From: Chloroflexota bacterium
Lineage (GTDB): Bacteria > Chloroflexota > UBA11872
NCBI GenBank assembly: GCA_028874175.1
Contig: JAPPLN010000038.1
Location: 20,974-84,973, forward strand
DNA: 64,000 nt
Reading direction: 5' to 3'
Positions 51,990 through 62,073 of this stretch are shown here, one piece after another (the first letter of the stretch is position 1; each line of letters opens with the position of its first letter). Position numbers and translations under genes: made by a program. The notes beneath the pieces were generated by a model. That model was not told where the DNA came from, did no database searches, and worked only from the letters and a program-made list of their open reading frames with translations.

Positions 51990-53315
51990 ATGGGCGGCGA
52001 CTCCGCCAACGGCGCCATCGAGCAGTCGTTCACATCACAACACGCCGGTTCGGGCGCGCTGCGCGCGCGAGCCTGCCAGGCGCTGGCCGGTGGCGTGGCG
52101 CACGACACCCGCATACAGGCGCCCTTTCCCATCATGACCGCCCGCGCCAAAGGCGCCCGCAAGTGGGACGTGGACGGCAACGAGTTCGTGGACTACACCA
52201 TGGGCCACGGCGCGTTGATCCTGGGGCACGGGCACCCGGTGGCCGTGGACGCGGCGCGGGAGCAATTGGAAATCGGCACCCACTACGGGGCCGGGCACGA
52301 GCTCGAGATTCGCTGGGCGGAGCAGATCAAGCGCCTCGTGCCCAGCATCGAGCGCGTCCGCTTCCATTCCTCCGGCACCGAGGCCACCCACATGGCCATG
52401 CGCCTGGCGCGCGCCCACACGGGCCGCGACCGGATCGTCAAGTTCCAGGGCCACTTCCACGGCTGGCACGACTACGCGACGGTCGGGGTCGAAGATCCCT
52501 ACGACATCCCGACCTCCGCCGGCGTTCCAGAGGCGACGCAGGGAACCATCACGGCCCTGCCAACGGACCTGGACTGCGTACGCGAGGAACTGGCGAAGGG
52601 CGACGTGGCAGCCGTGATCGTGGAGCCCAGCGGCGCCAGCTGGGGCGCCCTGCCCATCGACCCGCCGTTCATTCACGGCCTCCGAGACCTGACGAACGAA
52701 CACGACGCGGTGTTCATCCTGGACGAAGTCGTTACCGGCTTCCGTATGTCACCCGGCGGCTTCCAGGCAATGGCCGGCGTGACGCCGGACCTGACCACCA
52801 TGGCCAAGATCGTGGCCGGCGGCCTGCCAGGGGCGGCTGTGGGCGGCCGCGCCGAGATCATGGACCGGCTGGAGAAGCGCGGCGACCCGGCCTGGGACCG
52901 CGGCCAACGGATCGCCCACCCAGGGACCTATAACGCCAATCCCGTCTCAGCCGCGGCCGGGGCGGCCGTGCTGGACTTCCTGGCCGACGGCCACGTGCAT
53001 GCGCACATTGATGCGCTCGGCGAGCAGCTGCGCCAGGGCCTGCAAGAGGCGTTCGACCGCCATGACGTCGGCGCCCTGGTCTACGGCGAGACCTCGTACT
53101 TCCACATCAGCCTGAGCGGTCAGCCCGCCAAGAGCGGTGTCGGCGGGGCCGCCGGCGACGCGCTGGGCCAGGCGCTCATCAACGAAGGCGTGCACCTCAT
53201 CTCCGGCGGCGGATTCACCAGCGCCACCCACACCGAAGCTGACATCGAGCAGACCGTGGCGGCCTTCGACTCGGCCATTGGCTCCGTGGCCGCCGAAGGA
53301 CTGTTTGGCGACTGA
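51990..53315 (+). CDS. Class III aminotransferase, GSA-aminomutase-like
   Basis: 441 residues. Fold type I PLP enzyme: FHSSGTEATHMAMRLARAHTG (phosphate-binding Ser-Gly-Thr-Glu), GHFHGWHDY, EPSG, ILDEVVTGFRMSPGG, and the PLP Lys in TMAKIVAGGLPGAAVGG. Close to glutamate-1-semialdehyde aminomutase, but downstream RidA and lack of hem genes favour an amino-acid or amine aminotransferase. GGAGG upstream. Confidence 0.85.
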   Translation: MGGDSANGAIEQSFTSQHAGSGALRARACQALAGGVAHDTRIQAPFPIMTARAKGARKWDVDGNEFVDYTMGHGALILGHGHPVAVDAAREQLEIGTHYGAGHELEIRWAEQIKRLVPSIERVRFHSSGTEATHMAMRLARAHTGRDRIVKFQGHFHGWHDYATVGVEDPYDIPTSAGVPEATQGTITALPTDLDCVREELAKGDVAAVIVEPSGASWGALPIDPPFIHGLRDLTNEHDAVFILDEVVTGFRMSPGGFQAMAGVTPDLTTMAKIVAGGLPGAAVGGRAEIMDRLEKRGDPAWDRGQRIAHPGTYNANPVSAAAGAAVLDFLADGHVHAHIDALGEQLRQGLQEAFDRHDVGALVYGETSYFHISLSGQPAKSGVGGAAGDALGQALINEGVHLISGGGFTSATHTEADIEQTVAAFDSAIGSVAAEGLFGD

Positions 53316-53337
53316 GCCTGAAAGGGAACCCTCACGC

Positions 53338-53799
53338 ATGAAAATCGAAGGCAAGCTGGCGGATCTCGGCATCGAGTTGCCGTCCCCGTCGATTCCGCCC
53401 ACCGCTCCGCTCAAGCCTTGGAACATCAGCGGCAACCTGGTCTACCTCTCGGGCGCCGGTCCAGTCGACGCCACGGGCGCCACCCCGGTCGGCAAGGTCG
53501 GGCGCGATTTCGACACGGCGGAGGCGGCCGAGTTCGCGCGCTCCATCGCCGTGGCGCACCTTGGCGCGCTGAAGGATGCGCTGGGCGACCTGGACCGGAT
53601 ACTCCAGGTAGTCAAGGTGCTGGGCATGGTGAATTGCACGGACGACTACACCGACCAGCCGGCCGTGATCAACGGCTATTCGGAGCTGTTCGTGGAGCTC
53701 TGGGGCGAAAATGGCCGCCACGCGCGCTCGGCTGTCGGTATGGCGCAACTCCCCGGAGGCATGCCGGTCGAAATCGAGGTGATCCTCGAGTTCATGTAG
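53338..53799 (+). CDS. RidA/YjgF-family protein
   Basis: 153 residues. Family features ISGNLVYLSGAGPVD, GRDFDTAEAAEFARSIAVAHLGALKDALGDLD, and ARSAVGMAQLPGGMPVEIEVI. RidA-type deaminases hydrolyse reactive imines released by PLP enzymes, a sensible partner for the aminotransferase just before it. The catalytic Arg is kept in the ARSAVGMAQLP segment (NGRHARSAVGM). AAGGGA upstream. Confidence 0.82.
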   Translation: MKIEGKLADLGIELPSPSIPPTAPLKPWNISGNLVYLSGAGPVDATGATPVGKVGRDFDTAEAAEFARSIAVAHLGALKDALGDLDRILQVVKVLGMVNCTDDYTDQPAVINGYSELFVELWGENGRHARSAVGMAQLPGGMPVEIEVILEFM

Positions 53800-53834
53800 G
53801 GACTGACGCCCGGATCTACAGGTTGGTCGGGAGG

Positions 53835-54467
53835 CTAGCGAGGGCCGCGGGTGAACGCGTCGTCGCGGGCCCAGTCCACCGCCACCTCCGCGGGGACCTG
53901 TGATCGACTCCGGCGCAAATTCGGCACTGGCACCAGCACATAGCCGTTGTCGACGCCAAACTCCAGGATGCGCTTGGTCAATTCAACGTCCCGGGCGCAA
54001 TAGTCGATGACGCGTTGGCGGTCGTCCGGTCGCCCGGTTCGCCACAAGTGGACCGCCTCGGTGCCGTCGCTGAGCGACTTGGCCTCCCCGAACATGGCGC
54101 CGGCAATGTCCTGCAAGCGCATGCCCTTGCGGCGGCCGGTAACCGATTGCAGTTCCATCAGCACGTCGAACGACCGCTCGCGCAGCACCGACACGTCGCC
54201 ATAGGCCGACAGCACCGTCAGGTCGAAGCGCCGCGAGTTGAACCCGACCACGCGCGGATGCTCCGCCAGGTAATCGATCAAATCCTGCGCGTCCGGCTCC
54301 TGCCAGACGTGCTGCCGGCCGTGTTCGTCAATCGTGACCCCCACGGCCAGCCCAAAGTCCCGGATGTTCCGCCAGCCGCCCCGCACCTCATGGCTCAGGT
54401 ACAGCGTCTCCAGGTCAAAGACCACATAGCGACCGTCGGGCGAATACTGATCGGGCCGGCTGCGCAT
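53835..54467 (-). CDS. DEDDy-type 3'-5' exonuclease (RNase H-like)
   Basis: 210 residues. The acidic set is visible: VVFDLET (Asp-x-Glu), GFNSRRFDLTVL (third Asp), and IDYCARDVELTK (Tyr-x3-Asp), which define DEDDy exonucleases. Resembles the stand-alone RNase H-like domain of YprB. Nucleic-acid trimming activity predicted; target unknown. It is convergent with the aminotransferase-RidA pair. Confidence 0.78.
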   Translation of the reverse strand: MRSRPDQYSPDGRYVVFDLETLYLSHEVRGGWRNIRDFGLAVGVTIDEHGRQHVWQEPDAQDLIDYLAEHPRVVGFNSRRFDLTVLSAYGDVSVLRERSFDVLMELQSVTGRRKGMRLQDIAGAMFGEAKSLSDGTEAVHLWRTGRPDDRQRVIDYCARDVELTKRILEFGVDNGYVLVPVPNLRRSRSQVPAEVAVDWARDDAFTRGPR

Positions 54468-54546
54468 TGCGCATTATGCGCAGGCGTCCGCGCAAGAGCG
54501 CCAGTCGCCGCTCCGCAGCCAAGAAAACCTGCGCCCTGGAAATCTC

Positions 54547-54575
54547 TTGCCGCAGTCACCGGGCGTTGTTACCGT
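54547..54575 (+). promoter_or_regulatory. Possible promoter of the ilv T-box transcript
   Basis: TTGCCG, 17-base spacer, TACCGT: weak match, but correctly placed about 80 bases before the T-box leader. Confidence 0.3.
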
Positions 54576-54649
54576 TGCGCTGTGCGCATTGGGCGCTTGG
54601 CTAGTCGTGCCTGTCGCGACTCCGAGGGACGATGCGCACAACGCAAAGG

Positions 54650-54880
54650 CGTTGAAGGGGAGGAGTAGGCCTCCCGAGAACCCCGAGCGAGCCGGAAATG
54701 GTGTGAGCCGGCGGGTTCTCCAGGCCGAAGGTCGCCCCCGAGCCGACCGGTTGAAGGAAGTTGCTGGTAGGCCGGTCCGGTGCCCGCCGTAATCGGGTAA
54801 CGAAGCGGTTCGGTCGTCCGGCCGGGCAAGCGGGGTGGTACCGCGGGTTACAGCCCGTCCCTGTGAGGGACGGGTTTTTT
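54650..54880 (+). promoter_or_regulatory. T-box riboswitch, valine specifier
   Basis: T-box sequence GGGGTGGTACCGCG at 54832-54845, then terminator CCCGTCCC (54854-54861) and GGGACGGG (54867-54874) followed by six T. Upstream, stem I has CGAGCGAGCCGG and a specifier loop aligning with the ileS T-box: GAAGGTCGCCCCCGAGCC here versus GAACATCCTTCCCGAGCC there, so the specifier is GTC (54731-54733), valine. It controls the ilv-leu operon. 5' boundary approximate. Confidence 0.9.
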
Positions 54881-54918
54881 GTTGCCGGAGAGCCGGCCGA
54901 CGCGAAGGATACGGAGCG

Positions 54919-54999
54919 ATGAGACGCAACACGCAGAGGCGTGACGTTGCGCGCGCTCAGGTCTACGCGGTCGCGGTACCCGACGGAGACGCCGCCTAG
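54919..54999 (+). CDS. Possible 26-aa leader peptide
   Basis: ATG with GGAG two bases before the start codon's CG; reads MRRNTQRRDVARAQVYAVAV and six more residues. Four valine codons. The stop lies in the loop of a hairpin (54984-54991 with 55004-55011), an arrangement like amino-acid attenuators. Small, so could be chance. Confidence 0.35.
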   Translation: MRRNTQRRDVARAQVYAVAVPDGDAA

Positions 55000-55016
55000 C
55001 CGCCGTCTCCGCGTTT
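54984..55016 (+). terminator. Possible attenuator hairpin before ilvB
   Basis: CGGAGACG pairs with CGTCTCCG around a 12-base loop, then CGTTTCC. The T-run is only three, so termination would be weak. Confidence 0.35.
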
Positions 55017-55071
55017 CCCCCCAGCAGACACGACGACACCTCTTTCCACGACTCTTCAGGAGACCCACGAC

Positions 55072-56802
55072 ATGTCCGCAATCAACGGCCAATCCAGCAA
55101 CGGTTCCACCGCCGCGCCTGGGACCCCGCGTACCGGCGGCGAAGTGGTGTGCGACGCCATGCTCGCCGCCGGCGTCGACGTCATATTCGGGATGCCGGGC
55201 GGGGCCTCGCTGCCGTTCTACGACTCCCTCTACCACTATCAGGACCGCATCCGCCATGTGCTGATCCGGCACGAGCAGGCCGCCGGCTTCGCCGCCAATG
55301 GCTACGCGCGGGCCACCGGCAAGGTCGGCGTGGCTACCAGCACATCCGGCCCGGGCGCCACCAACATGGTCACCTGCATGGCCAACGACATCATGGACTC
55401 GGTGGGCGTGGTCTACATCACCGGCCAGGTGGCCCGTCCGGCCATCGGTTCCGACGCCTTCCAGGAAGCCGACGTCACCGGCATTTCCATTCCGATTACC
55501 AAGCACAGCTACCTGGTGATGGACGTCGACGACTTGCCGCGCGTGATGTCGGAAGCCTTCCACCTGGCCTCCACTGGCCGCCCTGGCCCGGTCCACGTCG
55601 ACATTCCCAAGGACGTATTCCTGGAAACCACCACCGAGACCGCGCCCGACCAGGTGAACCTGCGCGGCTATCGGCCGTCCAAGGTCGGCAACGCCCGCAT
55701 GGTCCGCAAGGCGGCCGAGGTCATCAACGCCTCCGAGCGCCCGATCATCATGGCCGGCCACGGCATTGACATCTCGGGTGCCGCCGAGGAGTTGCTGTTG
55801 CTCGCCACGCGCGGCAGCATCCCGGTCGTCAGCACCCTGCACGGTGTGGGCACCTTCCCCGAGACCCATCCGCTGTCCTTCGGGATGCTGGGCATGCACG
55901 GCCTGGCCTACGCGAACTTCGCGATGCGCCAGACCGACTGCATCATCGGCCTCGGCACCCGCTTCGACGACCGGGCCGTGGGCAAGGAAGACGAGTTCGG
56001 GCCGGGCGCCAAGGTCGTGCACATCGACATCGACCCGGCCGAGATCGGCAAGGTCCTGGAGACCGACGTGCCGATCGTCGGCGACCTGAAGCTCACCCTG
56101 CAGAAGCTGTTGCCCCTGATCGAATCGCGCGACCGTACGCCCTGGCTGGACCAGATGAACGGCTGGCGGCGCGACCACCCGTCGCTGAAGATCCCCGACA
56201 GCCCCGACTCCGTGCTGCCGCAGGAAGTCGTGCGGGCGATCTACGACATCTCCGGCGGCGAGGCGCGCGTCATCGCCGACGTCGGTCAGAACCAGATGTG
56301 GGCATCGCAGCACTTCTGGTACGAGCGCCCGCGCATGTTCTTCAGCGCCGGCGGCCTGGGGCCGATGGGCTACGCCCTGCCCGCCGCCATGGGCGTCAAG
56401 CTGGCGGACGAGTCGCAGGACGTCTGGTGCGTCACCGGCGACGGCGGCTTGCTGATCAACATCCAGGAGTTCAACACGTTGGCGGCCGAGGGCATCAACG
56501 TCAAGGTCGCGGTGCTCAACAACGCGCACCTGGGCATGATTCGCCAGTGGCAGGAGTTCTTCTACGAAGGCCGCTACATGGGCGCCTTCCTGGACAACCC
56601 CGACTTCGCCAAGGTCGCCCAGGCCTTCGGGCTGCACGGCGTGGGCACGAGCTCGCGCGACGAGATGCACGACGCCATCGCCATGGCCCACGAATACGAC
56701 GGGCCCGTGGTGCTGGACCTGCACGTGGACCGGGTGGAGAACGTCTACCCGATGATCGTGCCGGGCACCGGCGTCAACAGCGTGATCGAGGACCCGCGAT
56801 GA
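55072..56802 (+). CDS. ilvB: Acetolactate synthase, large subunit
   Basis: 576 residues. ThDP enzyme for the first common step of valine, leucine and (from 2-oxobutyrate) isoleucine. The catalytic Glu for ThDP is in LIRHEQAAGFAANGYARATG, FAD-like region GTRFDDRAVGK, and the ThDP motif GDGGLLINIQEFNTLAAEGIN is complete. AGGAG upstream. First gene of the T-box operon; stop overlaps ilvN (ATGA). Confidence 0.96.
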   Translation: MSAINGQSSNGSTAAPGTPRTGGEVVCDAMLAAGVDVIFGMPGGASLPFYDSLYHYQDRIRHVLIRHEQAAGFAANGYARATGKVGVATSTSGPGATNMVTCMANDIMDSVGVVYITGQVARPAIGSDAFQEADVTGISIPITKHSYLVMDVDDLPRVMSEAFHLASTGRPGPVHVDIPKDVFLETTTETAPDQVNLRGYRPSKVGNARMVRKAAEVINASERPIIMAGHGIDISGAAEELLLLATRGSIPVVSTLHGVGTFPETHPLSFGMLGMHGLAYANFAMRQTDCIIGLGTRFDDRAVGKEDEFGPGAKVVHIDIDPAEIGKVLETDVPIVGDLKLTLQKLLPLIESRDRTPWLDQMNGWRRDHPSLKIPDSPDSVLPQEVVRAIYDISGGEARVIADVGQNQMWASQHFWYERPRMFFSAGGLGPMGYALPAAMGVKLADESQDVWCVTGDGGLLINIQEFNTLAAEGINVKVAVLNNAHLGMIRQWQEFFYEGRYMGAFLDNPDFAKVAQAFGLHGVGTSSRDEMHDAIAMAHEYDGPVVLDLHVDRVENVYPMIVPGTGVNSVIEDPR

Positions 56803-57317
56803 ACGGGACTGAAACCCACACGCTGGTGGCCACCGTCGCCGACCATCCGGGTGTCCTGACCCGCGTGGCCAGCCTCTTTCGCCGCCGCGGTTTCAACATC
56901 GCCAGCCTGGCCGTCGGGCATTCCGAGGAGCCGGGCTATTCGCGCATGACGATCGCCGTCGAGGGCTCGGCGGAGGAAGTCAAGCAGTGCGAGAAGCAGC
57001 TCTATAAGCTGGTTGAGGTCGTCTCCGTCCGTAACCTGACCGGCGCGCCGGCGGTCACCCGCGAACTGGCCATGATCAAGGTGCGCGCCAAGGCCACCGA
57101 ACGCCCGGGCCTGGCCGAGATCACCGATATCTTCCGCGGCGAGATCGTGGACGTGAGCAAGTCGTCCATGATCGTGCAGATGACCGGCGCTCAGTCCAAG
57201 ATCGACCGGTTTCTGGACGTGATTACCGAATACCCGATCGAGGAAATCTCCCGAACCGGCGTCATCGCCATCGCGCGCGACGACGTCGGCCCCCGGAATG
57301 GACGTGCGCGTGGATAG
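56799..57317 (+). CDS. ilvN: Acetolactate synthase, small (regulatory) subunit
   Basis: 172 residues. N-terminal ACT domain ([28 protein letters not shown]) that binds valine for feedback inhibition, then the IlvH C-terminal domain. Starts within the ilvB stop and overlaps ilvC by 20 bases, so translation of all three is probably coupled. Confidence 0.95.
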   Translation: MNGTETHTLVATVADHPGVLTRVASLFRRRGFNIASLAVGHSEEPGYSRMTIAVEGSAEEVKQCEKQLYKLVEVVSVRNLTGAPAVTRELAMIKVRAKATERPGLAEITDIFRGEIVDVSKSSMIVQMTGAQSKIDRFLDVITEYPIEEISRTGVIAIARDDVGPRNGRARG

Positions 57318-58314
57318 CAAGGTTCTCTACGAGGCCGACATCACGGCCGACGAGTTGCAGGGCAAGCGGGTCGCGGTTCTGGGCTACGGCAGCCAGGGGC
57401 ACGCCCATGCGCTGAACCTGCGCGACTCCGACGCAGACGTGGTCGTCGGCCTGCGCCCGGGCAGCCCCTCGCGCGCCCGCGCCGAGTCGGAGGACCTGCT
57501 GGTCCTCGACGTCGCCGAAGCCGTGGACGCTTCCGAAGCCGTGATGCTGGCCCTGCCGGATCAGGATCAGCCGCAGGTCTACGAGGAGCAGATCGCGCCG
57601 GTCCTGCGGCCCGGTCACATGATTCTTTTTGCGCACGGCTTCAACATCCACTACGGCCAGATCAATCCGCCCGCTGAGGTGGACGTGGCCATGGTCGCGC
57701 CCAAGGGTCCGGGGCACGTCCTGCGCGACTTGTTCGTCGAAGGCGTAGGGGTTCCGGGACTGGTGGCGATCCACCAGGACGCCACCGGCCGCGCGCGTGA
57801 CGTGGCGCTGTCCTACGCCAAGAGCATCGGCTGCGCCAAGGCCGGCCTGATCGAAACCACCTTCAAGGACGAGACCGAAACCGACCTGTTCGGCGAACAG
57901 GCCGTGTTGTGCGGCGGCACCACCGCGCTCATCAAGACTGCCTTTGAGACCCTGGTGGACGCCGGGTACGACCCTCGCCTCGCCTATTTCGAGTGCCTGC
58001 ACGAGCTCAAGCTGATCGTGGACCTGATCTATCAGGGCGGGATCAGCTACATGCGCTACTCGATCAGCGACACGGCCGAGTTCGGCGACCTGGTCTCGGG
58101 TCCGCGCGTGGTCGACGACAACTCGCGGAAAGCCATGCAGGGCATCCTGGAGGATGTCCAGAACGGCGAGTTCGCGCGCCGCTGGATTCTCGAGAACCAG
58201 GCCGGACGTCCCGCGTATAATGCGCTTCGGAACCGCGACCTTGAACACCCGGTTGAGGTGGTGGGCCGCGAGCTCCGCAGCATGATGGATTGGCTCCCCA
58301 AGACGCGCGAATGA
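57298..58314 (+). CDS. ilvC: Ketol-acid reductoisomerase
   Basis: 338 residues, class I. Rossmann motif [18 protein letters not shown] at about 27-44, then metal/substrate residues [12 protein letters not shown] and [17 protein letters not shown]. The loop after the second strand ([13 protein letters not shown]) suggests NADPH preference. Followed by 147 bases with two hairpins before leuA. Confidence 0.95.
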   Translation: MDVRVDSKVLYEADITADELQGKRVAVLGYGSQGHAHALNLRDSDADVVVGLRPGSPSRARAESEDLLVLDVAEAVDASEAVMLALPDQDQPQVYEEQIAPVLRPGHMILFAHGFNIHYGQINPPAEVDVAMVAPKGPGHVLRDLFVEGVGVPGLVAIHQDATGRARDVALSYAKSIGCAKAGLIETTFKDETETDLFGEQAVLCGGTTALIKTAFETLVDAGYDPRLAYFECLHELKLIVDLIYQGGISYMRYSISDTAEFGDLVSGPRVVDDNSRKAMQGILEDVQNGEFARRWILENQAGRPAYNALRNRDLEHPVEVVGRELRSMMDWLPKTRE

Positions 58315-58376
58315 ACCGCAGGTGACGCACGACCGATGCGAACGTTCCTGGTGACTTTCCGGCTCGCGCTTCCCGG

Positions 58377-58433
58377 CCCCTCCCACTAGCGGAGGGGAAC
58401 CCCGGGATATCCCGCGGCCGCCTCCGCGGCCGC
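58377..58433 (+). other. Two hairpins in the ilvC-leuA gap
   Basis: CCCCTCC/GGAGGGG (58377-58397, 7-base loop) and GCGGCCGC/GCGGCCGC (58414-58433, CTCC loop). No T-run, so they more likely stabilise or separate the two halves of the message than terminate it. Confidence 0.45.
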
Positions 58434-58461
58434 CCATGACCTAGCTGAGGAAGCTGTCACC

Positions 58462-60039
58462 ATGCGGAACGTCCGCATCTTCGACACCACCCTGCGCGAC
58501 GGCGAGCAAGCTGCCGGCGGCGCGCTGACCATCGACGAGAAGCTGGAAATCGGGCGTCAACTGGCCCGCTTGAACGTTGACGTCATCGAGGCCGGGTTTC
58601 CATTCACCTCGCCCGGCGACTTCCGGGCCGTCGACCTGCTGGCCCGCGAACTTCGCAACGTCGAAATCGCCGGACTGAGCGGTTTCAAGCGCGAACAGAT
58701 CGACACGACCTGGGACGCGCTGAAAGACGCCGCACGTCCCCTGCTGCACATCGTCATCTCGACCAGCGACATCCACCTGCAACACCAGCTGCATGAGCGT
58801 CGCGAGGTCGTGCTGGACCTGACCCGCGAAAGCGTGGGCCACGCGCGCACCCTGACCGATCACATCGAGTTTTCGGCCATGGACGCTACCCGGTCCGACC
58901 TTGACTTCGTCAGCGAAGTCTTCAGCGCCGCCATCGAATCCGGCGCGACGGTCGTGAACTTCCCCGACACGGTCGGCTACGCCCAGCCGGCGGAGTTCGC
59001 GGAAATGGTCAAGTACGTCATGAACCAGACGCGCGGCATTGAGGATGTCGTGCTGTCGGTGCACTGCCACGACGATCTGGGCCAGGCGGTGGCCAACTCG
59101 CTGGCGGCCGTCAAGGAGGGCGCGGCGCAGGTCGAATGCACGATCAACGGCGTGGGCGAGCGCGCCGGCAACGCCTCGCTGGAAGAAATCGTGATGGCGC
59201 TGCGCACGCGCGGCGACTACTTCGACGCCGACACCCGGCTGGTCAGCACCGAACTGGCACGCAGCAGCCGCCTGGTGTCCAACTACATGGGCATGGTGGT
59301 GCCGCCCAACAAGGCCGTCATCGGCGCCAACGCCTTTGCGCATGCGTCCGGCCTGCACCAGGACGGGATGCTGAAGGAGCGCACCACCTACGAAATCATG
59401 GATCCGTCCGACGTCGGCTTGGACGAGAGCAGCATCGTCCTGGGCAAGACCTCGGGCCGACACGCGTTTCGCGACCGCCTGAAGCGGATGGGATACCGGC
59501 TGGCCGACGATGAGTTCCAGGCCGCCTTCCAGGCCTTCAAGGAGATTGCCGACCGCAAGAAGACGATCACGGATCGAGATCTCGAAGCGATCGTGCAGAA
59601 CGAGCAGCGCCGCGCGTTCCACCAGACGTTCGAGCTGCTGCACGTTCAGGTCAGCACCGGCACGGGCGCCATGCCGACCGCGACGGTGCAGCTGCGGTCG
59701 GATGACGGAGAAGAGCACGTCGACGCCGGCATCGGCACCGGTCCCGTGGATGCGATCTACCAGGCGATCAATCGCCTGGTGAAGGTGCCGAACCAGCTCA
59801 CGGAGTTCTCGATCAACTCCGTAACCGAAGGCATCGACGCTATCGGCGAGGTAACCATCCGCATCGAGAGCAACGGTAAGACCTTCAGCGGGCACGGCGC
59901 CGACACCGACATCCTGGTCGCCAGCGCCCAGGCCTACGTCAACGCGCTGAACCGCCTGATGGCCGGACTCGGCAAGGGCTGGTCGACAACCCCTGAGGCC
60001 ACGCTGCTGGCCGACGCTTCGGGCGTTCCCGGAATCTAG
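58462..60039 (+). CDS. leuA: 2-isopropylmalate synthase
   Basis: 525 residues. DRE-TIM metallolyase: [14 protein letters not shown] near the start, [13 protein letters not shown] with the metal His pair, and a C-terminal regulatory domain from about 390 that binds leucine. Commits 2-oxoisovalerate to leucine. GAGGAA upstream. Confidence 0.95.
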   Translation: MRNVRIFDTTLRDGEQAAGGALTIDEKLEIGRQLARLNVDVIEAGFPFTSPGDFRAVDLLARELRNVEIAGLSGFKREQIDTTWDALKDAARPLLHIVISTSDIHLQHQLHERREVVLDLTRESVGHARTLTDHIEFSAMDATRSDLDFVSEVFSAAIESGATVVNFPDTVGYAQPAEFAEMVKYVMNQTRGIEDVVLSVHCHDDLGQAVANSLAAVKEGAAQVECTINGVGERAGNASLEEIVMALRTRGDYFDADTRLVSTELARSSRLVSNYMGMVVPPNKAVIGANAFAHASGLHQDGMLKERTTYEIMDPSDVGLDESSIVLGKTSGRHAFRDRLKRMGYRLADDEFQAAFQAFKEIADRKKTITDRDLEAIVQNEQRRAFHQTFELLHVQVSTGTGAMPTATVQLRSDDGEEHVDAGIGTGPVDAIYQAINRLVKVPNQLTEFSINSVTEGIDAIGEVTIRIESNGKTFSGHGADTDILVASAQAYVNALNRLMAGLGKGWSTTPEATLLADASGVPGI

Positions 60040-60047
60040 GAGGCGAC

Positions 60048-61454
60048 ATGGGCCAAACGCTGCTCGACAAAGTCTGGGACGCCCACACGGTTCGGGAACT
60101 GCCGAACGGGCAGTCCCAACTATTCATCGGCCTGCACCTGGTGCACGAGGTCACGAGTCCCCAGGCCTTCCAGATGCTGGCCGAGCGCGGGCTATCCGTA
60201 CGCTATCCCGGCCTCACCTTCGCCACCGTGGACCACATCATCCCCACGGACGGGTCCACCCGCCCCTACGTGGATGGGATGGCCGAGCAGATGTTTGTAG
60301 CGATCGAGCGCAACATCGAACAGACCGGAATCCCCTTCTTCGACCGCTCCACCGGCCGCCAGGGCATCGTGCACGTGATCGGGCCGGAACTGGGCCTTAC
60401 GCAGCCAGGTATGACGATCGCCTGCGGCGACAGCCACACCAGCACGCACGGCGCGTTTGGGGCCATTGCCTTCGGTATCGGCACGTCGCAGGTTCGCGAC
60501 GTGCTGGCCACGCAGACCATCTCCGTGGCCAAGCCGCAATGCCGGCGCATCACCGTTGACGGGAAGCTCGCCGACGGGGTGTTCGCCAAGGACGTGATCC
60601 TGGCCATCATCGGGCGGCTGGGCGTGCAGGGCGGGGTCGGCTATGCCTACGAGTACGCCGGCGACGTCTTCGACGCGATGTCCATGGACGAGCGCATGAC
60701 GGTCTGCAACATGTCCATCGAGGGCGGCGCGCGCGTGGGCTACGTCAACCCCGACGAGACCGCCTACGCCTACCTGCAAGGCCGCGAATACGCCCCGAAA
60801 GGCGACGACTTCGACAGCGCCCGCCACTGGTGGAGCGATGTGGCCTCCGACGCCGACGCCACCTACGACGACCAGGTCGACATCGCAGGCGAGTCGATCG
60901 CGCCGATGGTGACCTGGGGCGTCAACCCGGGTCAGGTCTTGGGCGTGGACGAATTGATCCCATCCCCGGAGGCGGTCGAGGGGCTGGAACGCCGCTCCAT
61001 CGAGGACGCGCTGGACCACATGAAGCTCACGCCGGGCGCACCGATTGCCGGGACGCCGATCGACGTGGCCTTCGTCGGCTCCTGCACCAATAGCCGCATC
61101 TCCGACCTGCGCGAAGCCGCCCGCGTCGCCGAGGGCGGACGCGTGCCCGCGCACGTCAAGGCCCTGGTGGTGCCGGGCTCACAGCAGGTAAAGACCGAGG
61201 CAGAGGCCGAGGGCCTGGACGACATTTTCCGCGCCGCCGGCTTCGAGTGGCGCGACGCCGGCTGTTCCATGTGCCTGGCCATGAACCCGGACAAGCTGGT
61301 GAACGACCAGGTCTGCGCCTCGTCCAGCAACCGCAACTTCAAGGGCCGCCAGGGCAGCCCGCTGGGCCGGACGCTGCTGATGAGCCCGGCCATGGTCGCC
61401 GCCGCCGCGGTGGCCGGTGAGGTGACCGACGTGCGCGCGCTGGCCGCGGGCTGA
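60048..61454 (+). CDS. leuC: 3-isopropylmalate dehydratase, large subunit
   Basis: 468 residues. Aconitase-type; cluster Cys in GSCTNSR and GCSMC. AGGAGG 3 bases before the start, 8 bases after leuA. The substrate His/Asp [13 protein letters not shown] is present. Works with leuD. Confidence 0.95.
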   Translation: MGQTLLDKVWDAHTVRELPNGQSQLFIGLHLVHEVTSPQAFQMLAERGLSVRYPGLTFATVDHIIPTDGSTRPYVDGMAEQMFVAIERNIEQTGIPFFDRSTGRQGIVHVIGPELGLTQPGMTIACGDSHTSTHGAFGAIAFGIGTSQVRDVLATQTISVAKPQCRRITVDGKLADGVFAKDVILAIIGRLGVQGGVGYAYEYAGDVFDAMSMDERMTVCNMSIEGGARVGYVNPDETAYAYLQGREYAPKGDDFDSARHWWSDVASDADATYDDQVDIAGESIAPMVTWGVNPGQVLGVDELIPSPEAVEGLERRSIEDALDHMKLTPGAPIAGTPIDVAFVGSCTNSRISDLREAARVAEGGRVPAHVKALVVPGSQQVKTEAEAEGLDDIFRAAGFEWRDAGCSMCLAMNPDKLVNDQVCASSSNRNFKGRQGSPLGRTLLMSPAMVAAAAVAGEVTDVRALAAG

Positions 61455-61464
61455 GGGGGCGACC

Positions 61465-62073
61465 ATGACTGACGACGGACGCATCACCCACGTCGCCGGG
61501 ACCGGCGTGCCCGTGCGCGGCAACGATATCGACACCGACCGGATCATCCCGGCGCGCTATCTGCGCGAGATCACGTTCGAGACGCTCGGTCCCCACGCCT
61601 TCGAGGACGAACGCCGGCAGCTCAACGGCAAGCACCCGTTCGACGATGCTCGCTTTACCGGCGCCAGCGTCCTGGTGGTCAATCGCAATTTCGGCTCCGG
61701 CTCCAGCCGCGAGCACGCGCCGCAAGCGCTCATGCGCAGGGGTATCAAGGCCATCGTCGGCGAAGGCTTTGCCGAGATCTTCTTCGGCAACTGCACCACC
61801 ATCGGCATTCCCTGCCTGACCCTGCCCGCCACCCAGATCGAGTCTCTCCAGAGCCTGATCGAAGAGGCGCCCGAGACCGCGCTGGCGATTGACGTGGGCA
61901 GGGGAGCGATCACGGCCGGGCAGGCCACCTACCAGGCCGAGTTGCCGGCCCCCGTCCGGGAGGCCTTTGTCAGCGGGGAGTGGGACGCATTGTCTTCTCT
62001 GCTCGAATCCGACGATGCCATTAGCGCCGTCCACGACCGCTTGCCCTACATCGCCGGCTGGTCCGCTCGGTGA
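61465..62073 (+). CDS. leuD: 3-isopropylmalate dehydratase, small subunit
   Basis: 202 residues. NDIDTDRIIPARYL and NFGSGSSREHAPQAL are the swivel-domain signatures of LeuD. Starts 10 bases after leuC; stop overlaps leuB (GTGA). Confidence 0.95.
   Translation: MTDDGRITHVAGTGVPVRGNDIDTDRIIPARYLREITFETLGPHAFEDERRQLNGKHPFDDARFTGASVLVVNRNFGSGSSREHAPQALMRRGIKAIVGEGFAEIFFGNCTTIGIPCLTLPATQIESLQSLIEEAPETALAIDVGRGAITAGQATYQAELPAPVREAFVSGEWDALSSLLESDDAISAVHDRLPYIAGWSAR

Noticed and set aside
54601-56724. 707-codon open frame antisense to ilvB
   Set aside because: Shadow of ilvB and of the T-box leader; would place a protein across a structured leader.
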